64,000 nt of DNA from Micavibrio sp. UBA1850 (GTDB taxonomy: Bacteria; Pseudomonadota; Alphaproteobacteria; Micavibrionales; Micavibrionaceae), in NCBI GenBank assembly GCA_002338525.1, contig DDIM01000015.1, positions 16,462 to 80,461 on the forward strand, in the 5' to 3' direction. How positions within the stretch are numbered: position 1 is the stretch's first letter; each line of letters opens with the position of its first letter. Shown here one piece after another: positions 1-8,818 of the stretch. The translations under genes were made by a program, and so were the position numbers. The notes under the pieces were generated by a model. The model ran no database searches. It saw only the letters and a list, made by a program, of their open reading frames with translations, and was not told where the DNA came from.

Positions 1-523
1 GTGCAACAATGGGCGAGAAAGCTGATATAGATTTGTATAAATCATCATGTTTCAGCCCAAGTACAAGCGCACCGTGCCCCCCCATTGAATGCCCTGCTAA
101 GCCTTGACTATCAGGCATTAAAGGAAACTGATCACATACCAACTCGTTGAGTTCTTGTGTGATATATTGCTCCATCTGATAGTTTTTCGCCCAAGGGCTC
201 TTTGTGGCATTGAGATAAAATCCCGCCCCTTTTCCAAAGTCATACGCCTCATCATCGGGCACGTCATCACCGCGAGGAGATGTGTCTGGCGCAACGATCG
301 CAAGCCCTTCACGCGCCGCATAGCCGTAGGCGCCAGCCTTTGTTGTAAAGTTTTCATGTGTGCATGTAAGACCTGATAAAAACGTTATAAAAGGAACCTT
401 GCCAGATTTTGATTGCGCGGGAAGAAACACAGAAAACTTCATACTACACTTCAAAGCATCGCTTTGGTGTTCATATATACCAAGCTCACCACCAAAACAC
501 TTATACTTTTCAAGCTGCTTCAT
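1..523 (-). CDS. fghA: S-formylglutathione hydrolase, 3' end outside window
   Basis: Hydrolyses S-formylglutathione to formate and glutathione, the second step of glutathione-dependent formaldehyde detoxification in the cytoplasm. The reading frame starts at ATG 523 and runs off the left edge, so about 174 of the usual 280 residues are visible. The family's LSGLTCT stretch lies near residues 49-55. The nucleophile elbow GHSMGG places the catalytic Ser at about residue 146. The start lies two bases after the frmA stop, so the two genes form an operon that runs the pathway in order. The catalytic Asp and His lie outside the window. Alternative names for the same family are frmB and yeiG. Confidence 0.93.
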   Translation of the reverse strand, partial: MKQLEKYKCFGGELGIYEHQSDALKCSMKFSVFLPAQSKSGKVPFITFLSGLTCTHENFTTKAGAYGYAAREGLAIVAPDTSPRGDDVPDDEAYDFGKGAGFYLNATKSPWAKNYQMEQYITQELNELVCDQFPLMPDSQGLAGHSMGGHGALVLGLKHDDLYKSISAFSPIVA

Positions 524-525
524 GA

Positions 526-1632
526 TTAGTACTCAATCACGCTTCGGATAGATTTTCCTTCATGCATGAGGTCGAACGCCGTGTTGATTTCATCAAGGGG
601 CATTTTATGCGTAATCAAATCATCAATGTTGATTTTACCATCCATATACCAATCTACGATTTTTGGTACATCAGTGCGGCCTCGCGCGCCACCAAAGGCA
701 GATCCGCGCCATACACGCCCTGTGACAAGTTGGAACGGGCGCGTGGAAATCTCTTTTCCTGCACCAGCCACGCCGATAACAACACTTTCACCCCATCCTT
801 TATGGCAGCATTCTAACGCTTGGCGCATAACATCTACGTTACCGATACATTCAAATGAGTAGTCAACACCGCCATTTGTCAAATCACATATAGCCTCGAC
901 AACGTTGTCGACCTCTTTTGGATTGATAAAGTCTGTCATACCAAATTTCTTAGCTAGCTCAACCTTTGAAGGGTTAATGTCTATACCTATAATCCTAGAC
1001 GCGCCAACCATTTGTGCGCCTTGTATGACGTTTAAGCCAATTCCACCTAAGCCAAATACAGCCACTGTTGAGCCTGGTTCAACCTTTGCATCAAAAACGA
1101 CAGCCCCAACACCCGTCGTCACACCACACCCGATGTAACACACCTTATCAAAAGGCGCGTCTTTGCGGATTTTTGCGAGTGCAATTTCCGGCATAACTGC
1201 AAAGTTTGAAAATGTCGAGCAGCCCATATAATGCTTAATGCTTTTTCCGTTTATTGAAAAACGGCTTGTTCCATCTGGCATCAAGCCTTGCCCTTGTGTA
1301 GAGCGAATAGATTGGCACAAATTTGTCTTAGGGTTGAGGCAGAAATTACATTCGCGGCATTCTGGCGTATAAAGCGGGATTACGTGATCGCCCACCTCTA
1401 ATGACGTTACGCCTTCGCCAAGCTCGCGCACGATACCAGCGCCTTCATGCCCTAAAATCGCAGGAAACTCTCCCTCTGGATCATCACCCGATAGTGTAAA
1501 GGCATCCGTATGACACACGCCTGTGGCCATGTTTTCAATAAGAACTTCTCCAGCCTTAGGTCCTTCAAGATCAACTGTTTCGATAACGAGAGGTTCTCCA
1601 GCTTTATAAGCAATTGCGGCGCGTGTTTTCAT
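526..1632 (-). CDS. frmA: S-(hydroxymethyl)glutathione dehydrogenase (class III alcohol dehydrogenase)
   Basis: Oxidises S-hydroxymethylglutathione to S-formylglutathione with NAD+. At 368 aa it has normal length for class III alcohol dehydrogenases. Catalytic-zinc ligands are visible at Cys40 and in the GHE motif (His62-Glu63). The structural-zinc cysteines are at 92, 95, 98 and 106, and a Rossmann GLGGIG motif lies near residue 195. The start has a strong AAGGAG ribosome site in the correct position. The gene directly precedes fghA with a 2-bp gap. No regulator gene (such as frmR) is adjacent. Confidence 0.96.
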   Translation of the reverse strand: MKTRAAIAYKAGEPLVIETVDLEGPKAGEVLIENMATGVCHTDAFTLSGDDPEGEFPAILGHEGAGIVRELGEGVTSLEVGDHVIPLYTPECRECNFCLNPKTNLCQSIRSTQGQGLMPDGTSRFSINGKSIKHYMGCSTFSNFAVMPEIALAKIRKDAPFDKVCYIGCGVTTGVGAVVFDAKVEPGSTVAVFGLGGIGLNVIQGAQMVGASRIIGIDINPSKVELAKKFGMTDFINPKEVDNVVEAICDLTNGGVDYSFECIGNVDVMRQALECCHKGWGESVVIGVAGAGKEISTRPFQLVTGRVWRGSAFGGARGRTDVPKIVDWYMDGKINIDDLITHKMPLDEINTAFDLMHEGKSIRSVIEY

Positions 1633-1757
1633 GATGCGTTCTCCTTTTGAGTTTAGTACGCCACACTATCAAAAAAACAATAATTCCGACAGTCCCGCAT
1701 GTAAAAAAATTATAGATTTCGTAATAAGCGCAAAGCCATTAAGTGCTTAACCACCTT

Positions 1758-2612
1758 TTACTTAGTATTGAAATGCTCTTCTGCAAGAAGGTCGTACTCG
1801 GGCGGATCAATGGATAAAAAATATGTCAGGCTATTACGCATTTTATAGGACAAGGATCGTAAGACGAGCTGAGCGTGAGCGGGCGTTTTTCCTTTTATTG
1901 ATTCAATAGAGCTATTGACCGCCTTTAACAAAGAACGCATGAGATGTCTGTCTTCTTTATTGGGAAACCGTTTTAAAAACTCCATATCGATATCATCTTC
2001 TGCAGTGACAAAGTCCATATCTTTGTCTATACGCGCCACGTATTGGCAGAATTGATCCAAGCAGCTTTCAAGCCATAGCATGCGTAACTTATATATTTTT
2101 TTCATATATGTGCGCCCATTGAGGAAATCCGCATAAATAAGCATGATATTGGCGCCCGTTAAGGCTTTTACAAGTACGGTCTGCACATCTTCTTGAATTG
2201 ATTGCCTTGCTTCGTATATCTCCTCACCGTTTAATGAGTCTAACAGCACCTTCAGCTTTCTGATGTCCCCATACACATCAACCACGATGAAAGACAGAGA
2301 TGGTCCCAAATCACCTATTTGATCGAGAAGCTTTTCATATACGAGAAATTCAAAATGTTTGTAGGTATTGATTTTACTACGAGACGATTTTTGCTGATCA
2401 AGTTCAATATAAAACTCTATTAAGTGCTGAAAATTATCAGTCAGCTCAGATGATATTGCCGCGGCAAAAGACGCTCTATTTCGTCTGTGAACCTTCGCCT
2501 GACGTCTACGGTCATACCACAAATTAATCATAACCGACACGACCGTCGCAACGGCGATTGAAACCCCGCCGAGCAATCCTTTATTTGACTCTAAAAAGGT
2601 CCATATTTCCAT
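1758..2612 (-). CDS. Hypothetical membrane-anchored protein
   Basis: Not recognised. It encodes 284 aa with one N-terminal hydrophobic segment (about residues 12-32), followed by a basic RRRQAKVHRR stretch. That arrangement predicts a single anchor with the rest of the protein in the cytoplasm. The remainder is predicted mostly helical and charged, with no cysteine clusters or obvious catalytic motif. It stands alone, about 125 bp upstream of frmA on the same strand, so co-transcription with frmA is possible but unsupported. Confidence 0.7.
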   Translation of the reverse strand: MEIWTFLESNKGLLGGVSIAVATVVSVMINLWYDRRRQAKVHRRNRASFAAAISSELTDNFQHLIEFYIELDQQKSSRSKINTYKHFEFLVYEKLLDQIGDLGPSLSFIVVDVYGDIRKLKVLLDSLNGEEIYEARQSIQEDVQTVLVKALTGANIMLIYADFLNGRTYMKKIYKLRMLWLESCLDQFCQYVARIDKDMDFVTAEDDIDMEFLKRFPNKEDRHLMRSLLKAVNSSIESIKGKTPAHAQLVLRSLSYKMRNSLTYFLSIDPPEYDLLAEEHFNTK

Positions 2613-2839
2613 GTCTGTTGTATCCCTGATTTAATCCGTTAGATAAAAATGCGTCCTTTAAACAATGTGTATATGCCATAAGTTTGTTATTCAAGAACAA
2701 AAGTAAGCCTGATACGTATCTATGCCCACATCTAAGAGGGAATAAGATACATTTTATCATCGACTTATCTTTAATTACGGCATAGCCTAACTAGACAATT
2801 AAACATACATATATAATAGACTTGCTAGAGAGATAGACT

Positions 2840-3880
2840 ATGGACGATCAAGACCCTTTTACAAATGGCTTTACCCTCGCGCTGAGCACGGTAAACGGTT
2901 GGAGCGAGAGTTTTTACGAACGCCTTCCTAATATGATTGTTGGTGTTATCATCTTGTTCTTAATTGGGCTCCTTGCCTATGGGATAGGACGCATAATTCA
3001 GGGCTATTTCACAAAAAAAGACCGCACTGACTTAGGGCGAATTCTTGCTGATTTTAGCTTTTGGGGGATGATGGTCTTTGGTGTTCTTTTGGCGCTCACT
3101 ATTATCATTCCATCTATTAAACCTGCTGATATGCTTGCAAGTTTGGGGATTGGGTCTCTTGCCTTTGGTTTTGCCTTCAAAGATATCCTGCAAAACTGGC
3201 TTGCGGGGCTATTAATCTTGTTGAGAATGCCCTTTCGTAGAGGTGACCAAATCAAGATTGAAGATGCGGAGGGCACAGTCATGCGCATTGAGCCGCGTGC
3301 AACGATTGTTCGCACATATGATGGACGTGACATTGTAATTCCAAACACCCGTGTTTATACGAGCATGGTACAAATCAACACCTCTCAAGAGGTACGCCGT
3401 GTCGAGATAAACTTTACTGTTGGATATGCATACGACGTTAGACAAATGACTGAAATTATCGAAAACTCGTTGGCGCAGGTTGATGAAATTCTTAAAGACC
3501 CAGCCCCACAAATCATTTGCTGGGAGCTCGGCTCGACATCCCTTGAGATGAAGGTGCGGTGGTGGATTAACTCTGAACGTTCAGAGGAAATCATCTCACG
3601 CTCTCGCGCTGTACAAGCTATTAAGGAGGCGTTTGATGCCAATGACATCGATCCGACAGATCCACAGCTTATCTACTATCAAAACGCGCCCCACGCAGAA
3701 CCTTATAGCGATGGTGAGAACCAAGATAATCAAAAGCCGAATACTCAAAAGAATAAGACGGTTGTCGCGGGGCCTCCACCGCCTGAATTTAAAATTAGCA
3801 AAAACGATCCTGAGGCTGACGCCCCCAAAATAGATTCAAAAGAACGCACTATGCTTGATGATTCAGCACCACAAAACTAA
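2840..3880 (+). CDS. Mechanosensitive ion channel family protein (MscS-type)
   Basis: Small-conductance mechanosensitive channel homologue expected in the inner membrane, where it releases solutes on hypo-osmotic shock. The 346 aa contain two clear transmembrane helices (about residues 30-52 and 72-92). These are followed by the glycine/alanine-rich pore-lining helix near residues 97-125, with the family-typical run ASLGIGSLAFGFAFKDILQN, and then the beta-domain motif FRRGDQIKIEDAEGTV. The C-terminal 70 residues are hydrophilic and proline/lysine rich, longer than in minimal MscS. It is a single gene with its own ATG. Which MscS subfamily it belongs to cannot be decided here. Confidence 0.92.
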   Translation: MDDQDPFTNGFTLALSTVNGWSESFYERLPNMIVGVIILFLIGLLAYGIGRIIQGYFTKKDRTDLGRILADFSFWGMMVFGVLLALTIIIPSIKPADMLASLGIGSLAFGFAFKDILQNWLAGLLILLRMPFRRGDQIKIEDAEGTVMRIEPRATIVRTYDGRDIVIPNTRVYTSMVQINTSQEVRRVEINFTVGYAYDVRQMTEIIENSLAQVDEILKDPAPQIICWELGSTSLEMKVRWWINSERSEEIISRSRAVQAIKEAFDANDIDPTDPQLIYYQNAPHAEPYSDGENQDNQKPNTQKNKTVVAGPPPPEFKISKNDPEADAPKIDSKERTMLDDSAPQN

Positions 3881-3935
3881 GCTATAAATACTTAGCGCGC
3901 TTAAACTTTAGATGGAGACGTTCGCCCCTTATAAT

Positions 3936-4280
3936 TTAAGGTGCGATGCGCTTAACAAACTCAGACTTGAGACCCATAGAGCCAATTCCAGGGATTTTAC
4001 AATCAATGTCGTGATCCCCCTCAACCAGTCGTATGTTTTTTACTTTTGTGCCAACCTTAACAACTGTTGAAGACCCTTTAACTTTGAGGTCTTTTATGAC
4101 GGTTACGGTGTCGCCATCTTTAAGTTCGACGCCATTGGCATCTCGAACAATCACAGTGTCTGAGGCCTCTTCCCCTTCTTCTTTTGACCATTCATGCGCG
4201 CATTCTGGACAAATTAACAAAGCGCCATCTTCGTATGTATATTCTGAATTACACTTAGGACAGTTAGGAAGATCGCTCAT
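3936..4280 (-). CDS. yjdM: YjdM (PhnA) family zinc-ribbon protein
   Basis: A 114-aa protein with an N-terminal zinc ribbon, two CxxC pairs at about residues 7-10 and 24-27. A small SH3-like beta domain follows, with the family segment DANGVELKDGDTVTVIKDLKVKG. The family was historically called PhnA or alkylphosphonate utilisation protein, but the phosphonate link is not supported for it. The true function is unknown. It is convergent with the MscS gene and stands alone. The length equals that of typical family members. Confidence 0.9.
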   Translation of the reverse strand: MSDLPNCPKCNSEYTYEDGALLICPECAHEWSKEEGEEASDTVIVRDANGVELKDGDTVTVIKDLKVKGSSTVVKVGTKVKNIRLVEGDHDIDCKIPGIGSMGLKSEFVKRIAP

Positions 4281-4499
4281 TGGGAATGACTCATATAAAT
4301 ATTGGAATTAACCTCTTATATACCCCTTTCATAATTTTTAAAGCGATTAATGATAGTTTTTATATTTGTAAGATTTTTAGCTCATATAAAAAATTTATCT
4401 ATGATCATTTATCTAGATATTTGCTAATTTAACTATATCTAAATAATTATAATGTTTTAGATTGTACAAACGATCGTATGAATAGAGGAGATCTATAAA

Positions 4500-4742
4500 G
4501 TGAATAAACAAGTATTACATGAGAGACTAGAGGCTCTTGAAAAGAAAATAGCCGACTTTAAAGAACATAGAGACTTTGAAGAGCACTACAATGATGGTCA
4601 CAAAAGAACAGTTTTAGAAATTGAGCGCCATCAAAAAGAACTTCATGATAAAATCCAAAAAGATATTCATGATAGCGAAGAGGCTCATGGCCAACTATCG
4701 ATGCTAGAAGAGCAAATGATTATTTTGATGAACTCATTATAA
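4500..4742 (+). CDS. Small coiled-coil hypothetical protein
   Basis: Not recognised. It encodes 80 aa, very rich in Glu, Lys and His, with heptad-like leucine/isoleucine spacing throughout. It is predicted to be one long amphipathic helix or coiled coil. The GTG start is chosen because a GAGGAG ribosome site sits at the correct distance upstream. It is preceded by about 220 bp of very AT-rich DNA and followed immediately by a good intrinsic terminator, which supports a real monocistronic transcript. Confidence 0.65.
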   Translation: MNKQVLHERLEALEKKIADFKEHRDFEEHYNDGHKRTVLEIERHQKELHDKIQKDIHDSEEAHGQLSMLEEQMIILMNSL

Positions 4743-4755
4743 CTCTAAAAATTAC

Positions 4756-4788
4756 CGGATACGTATAAAAACGTATCCGTTTTTTTTA
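4756..4788 (+). terminator. Rho-independent terminator
   Basis: A perfect 9-bp stem, CGGATACGT pairing with ACGTATCCG (4756-4764 with 4771-4779), with a 6-nt loop, is followed by eight T residues. It ends the transcript of the small coiled-coil gene just upstream. Confidence 0.9.
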
Positions 4789-4836
4789 AGCCAACACGCC
4801 TCCCCTAAATTATAAGCGAGACGTGCAACCCCATTA

Positions 4837-5450
4837 TTAGCCCATTCCAAACGTCATCTCATAGTTATCACCTTCAATGTAGCTTTCGGGACTACTCATG
4901 CTGCTATGGATTACGCCATCTTCGACATTTACACTGTCTATCACAACAGGATGACCCCACAAAGAATGCATATGCTTGAGCACGCCTTTCATATTTTCTT
5001 CTTCTAAAGGACGCTCATTATACATGATGTGCTCAAGAAACAGCGCTCTATCTGTAGATTTATTATATTCGCATATTTCAATGACGGGGCGCATATTTTC
5101 TGTTCTATACTCCGAGCTCAACATACGTTTTACACGCTCAAACCCTCTTTTTTCGTGAATGGCTGTTACTTCTTGGTAATCGTCTTTGGCGTCATCCCTG
5201 ACACTAAACATATTGAAGTCGCGCATAACTTTTGGAGAGAGGAACTGCTCTACAAAGCTCTCATCTCTAAAGTCTTCCATCGTATCCTTAAACACGCTCA
5301 GCCAATCCCCTTTACCGGCGAGATAAGGGAAACATAGCTCGTCTTCTTTTGTAGGGTTTTCGCACATACGTTTAATATCTGTGAAGATTGCAAACCCTAG
5401 TGCATAAGGATTGAAACGACCATTAAAGTAAGGTGAATCGTAGTCAGGCT
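4837..5450 (-). pseudogene. spoVR: SpoVR family protein, 5' part lost to IS insertion
   Basis: The reading frame is open from the IS boundary at 5450 to the stop at 4837 and gives about 204 residues matching the C-terminal part of SpoVR/YcgB proteins. Family-typical stretches are YDSPYFNGRFNPYALGFAIF before the first ATG and HLWGHPVVIDSV-like sequence near the end. Full-length SpoVR has roughly 450-520 residues, so about the N-terminal 60 percent is missing. In other proteobacteria spoVR usually follows yeaG and yeaH; neither is present here. The fragment may still be transcribed from the IS end but is very unlikely to be functional. An ATG at 5367 would give a 176-aa internal start. Confidence 0.88.
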
Positions 5451-6255
5451 GGTGCTGTCAGACTAAATCGAACTAGTCTCCGAAATCGAAAACTGCACGT
5501 CCCTACCCCATGACAATTTCCTGCCACGAAACAAGCGAGGCATTTCTCAAACTCTTAAATTGTTTTCTACTTTCTATATGTCTTTGATGATTAAAATGAT
5601 TAAGGAATGAGGCATGAATTGAGGTGAATTTCTGGAGCGATCCCATTGATCGAAACTTGTTCCAGCCCCTTTCCCGCCTTCGAAAATGAAGGTGTGAATT
5701 CTCGACCTGATTGTTGTGATATCGTGTTGAATTCTGGACGTGCTTTAGGTCTAAATCTTTAAGCGCTGCACCATAAGATGGGCACTTGTCCGTAGTGATT
5801 TCTTTGGGCACACCATACTTTTTTACAAGCATTTTCAACACTTTCCTAGCCGCACGCCGGTCTCTTTTCTTTGAAACAAAGCTTTCTAAAACCGTTCCTT
5901 CGTGGTCAACGGCTCGCCATAAATAGTGTTGTTTGCCATTGATTTTGACGAACACTTCATCGATGTGCCACTTCCAATTCGAGCCTGAAAAACTAGTCTT
6001 TTTCTTCATATCTTTGGCCAAAACAGGACCCAATTTATTCCACCAATAGCGAATTGTTTCGTGACAAATATCTATGCCTCGCTCATGAAGAATATCTTCG
6101 ACTTGGCGCAAACTTAGCGGATAACGAACGTAATACATCACCGCTAATTTAATGATTTCAGGACTGGTTTTATAATATTTAAAGTGATTTATCTTGCTCA
6201 TAAAATCGATTTTACCATCGACTTAATCAAATTTACACTTTAGTCTGACAAGACC
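5451..6255 (-). mobile_element. IS6-family insertion sequence
   Basis: An 805-bp element with one transposase gene and 17-bp imperfect terminal inverted repeats. The left end GGTGCTGTCAGACTAAA (5451-5467) matches the complement of the right end (6239-6255) with two mismatches. Size and single-ORF layout fit IS6/IS26-type elements. The left flank interrupts spoVR. The 8 bases outside each end (5443-5450 and 6256-6263) do not match, so there is no target duplication. This suggests adjacent deletion or recombination after insertion. Further copies of the right end occur at 6256-6266, 6943-6959 and 7022-7038. Confidence 0.9.
5503..6201 (-). CDS. IS6-family DDE transposase
   Basis: A 232-aa transposase. 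The N-terminal part carries the helix-turn-helix region with the family pattern YVRYPLSLRQVEDILHERG. The DDE core follows: WHIDEVFVKINGKQHYLWRAVD (first Asp), then TTDKCPSYGAAL (second Asp), then NNQVENSHLHFRRRERGWNKFRS (Glu). The frame looks intact, so the element could be active. It transposes by the replicative, cointegrate-forming route typical of IS6 elements. Confidence 0.95.
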   Translation of the reverse strand: MSKINHFKYYKTSPEIIKLAVMYYVRYPLSLRQVEDILHERGIDICHETIRYWWNKLGPVLAKDMKKKTSFSGSNWKWHIDEVFVKINGKQHYLWRAVDHEGTVLESFVSKKRDRRAARKVLKMLVKKYGVPKEITTDKCPSYGAALKDLDLKHVQNSTRYHNNQVENSHLHFRRRERGWNKFRSMGSLQKFTSIHASFLNHFNHQRHIESRKQFKSLRNASLVSWQEIVMG

Positions 6256-6268
6256 CTGACAAGACCTC

Positions 6269-6874
6269 CTATAAGTCTTCTGTCTTAAATTCATTGTATC
6301 CCTCATAGTAATAACTGATATCTATCCCCTTCATAAATAAAGCGCGATCATTGACTTTATCAGTTAATGACTTCTTCAAAAGGTCCTTAATTTCTAAGTC
6401 TTTAACTACGCTTCGCTGCATAGCTGAAAGATACTCATTCTTGTCGACAAGATTCCAGTCCACTACTTTTCCTATTTCTTTCTTGAGTATTAAATCTAGC
6501 CAAATACGTGTTGCTCGACCATTCCCTTCTCGAAAAGGATGCGCAATATTCATCTCTACGTACTTCTCAACAATAGTCTCAAAACTAGCCTGCGGCATTG
6601 TATCAATATGTTTAAGGGACATTTCCAGATACATTACTGGTGCGAAACGAAAATTGCCTTTTGCAATATTAACTTCACGAACCTTACCCGCAAAGTCGTA
6701 GATATCTTCAAACAAGTATGAGTGAATAAATGCAAGCCCCTCGAACAAACCCACCTTAGCTTTAGCTATATCCTCGGAGTCAAATAGCTGCTTAGCTTTT
6801 TGTTTGCTAATTTTTTCCTCTGCTTTTGCCAATTCTGCTTGGCTGCTTATATTTAACCTATTCTCGAGAACCAT
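6269..6874 (-). CDS. fic: Fic family AMP-transferase, class III (self-inhibited)
   Basis: Fic enzymes transfer AMP from ATP to target proteins. The active-site loop HPFREGNGR is complete (His112 to Arg120) and the FAGKVRE segment precedes it. At the C terminus the motif SYYYEG (Ser187, Glu191, Gly192) matches the inhibitory (S/T)xxxE(G/N) helix of class III Fic proteins, as in Neisseria meningitidis Fic, which is similar in length and sequence pattern. The antitoxin function is therefore built in and no separate partner gene is expected; none is seen. The gene is bracketed by direct copies of IS6 right-end repeats, suggesting capture by IS activity. The target is unknown. Confidence 0.92.
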   Translation of the reverse strand: MVLENRLNISSQAELAKAEEKISKQKAKQLFDSEDIAKAKVGLFEGLAFIHSYLFEDIYDFAGKVREVNIAKGNFRFAPVMYLEMSLKHIDTMPQASFETIVEKYVEMNIAHPFREGNGRATRIWLDLILKKEIGKVVDWNLVDKNEYLSAMQRSVVKDLEIKDLLKKSLTDKVNDRALFMKGIDISYYYEGYNEFKTEDL

Positions 6875-6942
6875 ATTTGCAAAAGACCTAATAATAAAGT
6901 TAGAAAAATTTATTTTAGCTTACTAAAGATTAAAAATCACGT

Positions 6943-7038
6943 TTTAATCTGACAAGACCATTTAAAGTGATTTATCTTGCTCATAAAATCGATTTTAACA
7001 TCGACCTATCCAAATTTACACTTTAGTCTGACAAGACC
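6943..7038 (-). repeat. Two solo right ends of the IS6-family element
   Basis: Positions 6961-7038 repeat the right end of the neighbouring IS (6178-6255) with about four differences in 78 bases, including the first codons of the transposase and the terminal repeat. A second terminal repeat, TTTAATCTGACAAGACC, sits directly before it at 6943-6959. Both are in the same orientation as the intact IS. The rest of the gap 6875-7283 holds no gene that I can support. It does contain a hairpin with 7-bp arms (TATCGGC at 7147 and GCCGATA at 7185). Confidence 0.85.
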
Positions 7039-7283
7039 ATTTACACTCCGAATAGCTTTTAAAGCTAGCTTAATGATTTTAGGGCTAATACTAGAATCGT
7101 CCCTATTGCGTTTAAAAAGTACTTTATGTTATCGTTTAATCATGCTTATCGGCAAGCGTGCTCGTTCGTGCAAAGATTTTATCAGCCGATAGATAATATA
7201 ACCTTATCCAAGCTTATTATCTTAACAAAGATTACGAACGCTAGATATTAGATAATTAATTTGGACAACGTAAGGATTGTATT

Positions 7284-7748
7284 ATGGATTATATTGCCTA
7301 TTTTAAACTCCAAGCTAAAAACCTATTCAAAGACTATAAAACGAAAAAACCTTTTTTCGATAAGGTGATTGATGATTTCCTCTATGAATATACTCCCCAA
7401 TTTTTTGATATGGATAGCCTTGTCTGTGACTTCGATATTAACGAAGATAATTTCAGCCTCATGAAAGCCCAACACCTTATTGCGTATATGGCTGGGTTTA
7501 GAAAATGGACGGACTTAGTAAAATCTTCTGATACCGAGTTAGAACTCGGAAAACTGTTGTTTGACAATCAAGACAAAACCTCAAGGGATGATTGGGATAT
7601 GTATATTGCCGGAATAGAAAGCGATAACAATAATGCTTTTGACATTGACGCAAAATTAGAAATATTCAAAGCAGTCGTTCTTAATTGGAAGGTTGAAGAC
7701 AACTCTTTTTCTGATTACCGCCTAAAAAAAAGATATGCCCAGCATTAG
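7284..7748 (+). CDS. Conserved hypothetical protein
   Basis: Not assigned a function. A 154-aa acidic, aromatic-rich cytoplasmic protein starting MDYIAYFKLQAKNLFKDYKT, with an AAGGAT ribosome site before the ATG. Sequences with this N-terminal pattern occur in diverse bacteria as stand-alone hypothetical proteins; I recall some annotated as glyoxalase-superfamily-like but see no metal-ligand pattern to support that. It lies between the IS remnants and the leftward defence-like operon and points towards the latter's 3' end. It could be chromosomal or cargo. Confidence 0.7.
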   Translation: MDYIAYFKLQAKNLFKDYKTKKPFFDKVIDDFLYEYTPQFFDMDSLVCDFDINEDNFSLMKAQHLIAYMAGFRKWTDLVKSSDTELELGKLLFDNQDKTSRDDWDMYIAGIESDNNNAFDIDAKLEIFKAVVLNWKVEDNSFSDYRLKKRYAQH

Positions 7749-7801
7749 AGTCAGAGACAGCATTAGCCTTACATTGTAAGAAAAAATAAAAATACCGCCC
7801 A

Positions 7802-8818
7802 CTATTTAACAATGGTATTTTCTTGCTCGCTTAGTTCCTGAGAACTTTCATAGGACATTGTAGCAATTAATGGTAGGCTCTCTTTTTTATCTGAGGAGAG
7901 ACAAAGCCTATTATATGTTGTCGATCCCTTTGTTCTTTCTTCGCTTAAGAACTGAAACACAGGAATAGGAGAAAGAATTATATTTTTCCCTACTAATTCC
8001 TTATCTTTTTCTGGGCAAGGCATAAAAATTTGGTAGCTATGGTTCCCAAAAGCTAAAATGAAGACCATATTCGGGCAGTCGAAGATGCCTTCTTTTCTTT
8101 TGAATATAAGAGCCCTGACGTTGTTTATAGGACGTGGACCTGCTGTAAAGCTCTCAATGCATGTATAGCCAGTACCATCGTCTATTTTACCTGTATCTAA
8201 ATCGTCGTATTTAAGCCACTCAACAGCTTGAGGAAGATCTATTAAAAATTCCGGAGGTAGAATAGTAACTGCACTTTTTAATAAAGCCTTGTAAACACCT
8301 AACGGCCTGTAAGGATGGGATGTCACTTTTAATGTTAGAGTTTTTGTTTCTTCATTAAGTCCTATTATTCTGTCATCTTTATATTCTTTAATATGCATAC
8401 CATTAGATAGACTGGAGTCTATTCTTGATAGTTTTTGAAATGTTTTATATGAAGGTATTCCTGTTTTACCCTTAATACCGCCGACGATTCTTTTAAGATG
8501 CAAAAAGCTTGAAAGATCCTCTTCAAACTTTCCAAACCTGCCATTACAATTGTCGCACTCGTAACAAGAGAAAAGTGAAAAATTACCGACTAACTGAGGC
8601 AACGCATGTGCTTCTTTTTTAAAATCCCCATCAGTTTTTGAAACATCACAAAATCTACAATTATCATCCTTACCCCCCAAAGAAACTTTATTTCTTCTTG
8701 TCTGGAGAGCTGTTACATTGGCTACTAAATCGTATCGTTCTAAATAGAACTGGAAATCTTTACATGCTTTCTCTACAGCTTCATTTTTTACACCAATAAG
8801 TTTTTTTTCATTTGTCAT
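7802..8818 (-). CDS. HNH-like nuclease, last gene of defence-like operon
   Basis: A 338-aa protein with an N-terminal zinc-finger/HNH-type module: CRFC at residues 54-57, EAHALPQ at about 69-75 (candidate catalytic His71), then CDNCNGRFG with Cys88, Cys91 and Asn92. This spacing matches HNH_5-like endonucleases and suggests DNA cleavage. The remaining 240 residues are not recognised. The start overlaps the stop of the upstream gene by 4 bp (ATGA), so translation is probably coupled. As the last of five packed genes it is the likely nuclease effector, but this is inference. It could instead be a structural zinc-finger protein. Confidence 0.75.
   Translation of the reverse strand: MTNEKKLIGVKNEAVEKACKDFQFYLERYDLVANVTALQTRRNKVSLGGKDDNCRFCDVSKTDGDFKKEAHALPQLVGNFSLFSCYECDNCNGRFGKFEEDLSSFLHLKRIVGGIKGKTGIPSYKTFQKLSRIDSSLSNGMHIKEYKDDRIIGLNEETKTLTLKVTSHPYRPLGVYKALLKSAVTILPPEFLIDLPQAVEWLKYDDLDTGKIDDGTGYTCIESFTAGPRPINNVRALIFKRKEGIFDCPNMVFILAFGNHSYQIFMPCPEKDKELVGKNIILSPIPVFQFLSEERTKGSTTYNRLCLSSDKKESLPLIATMSYESSQELSEQENTIVK

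Noticed and set aside
7057..7110. On the minus strand a phrase like SPKIIKLALKAIRSV resembles the start of the IS6 transposase (SPEIIKLAVMYYVRY)
   Set aside because: Only about 10 residues match and the frame has stops; possible relic of a second IS but too weak to list.
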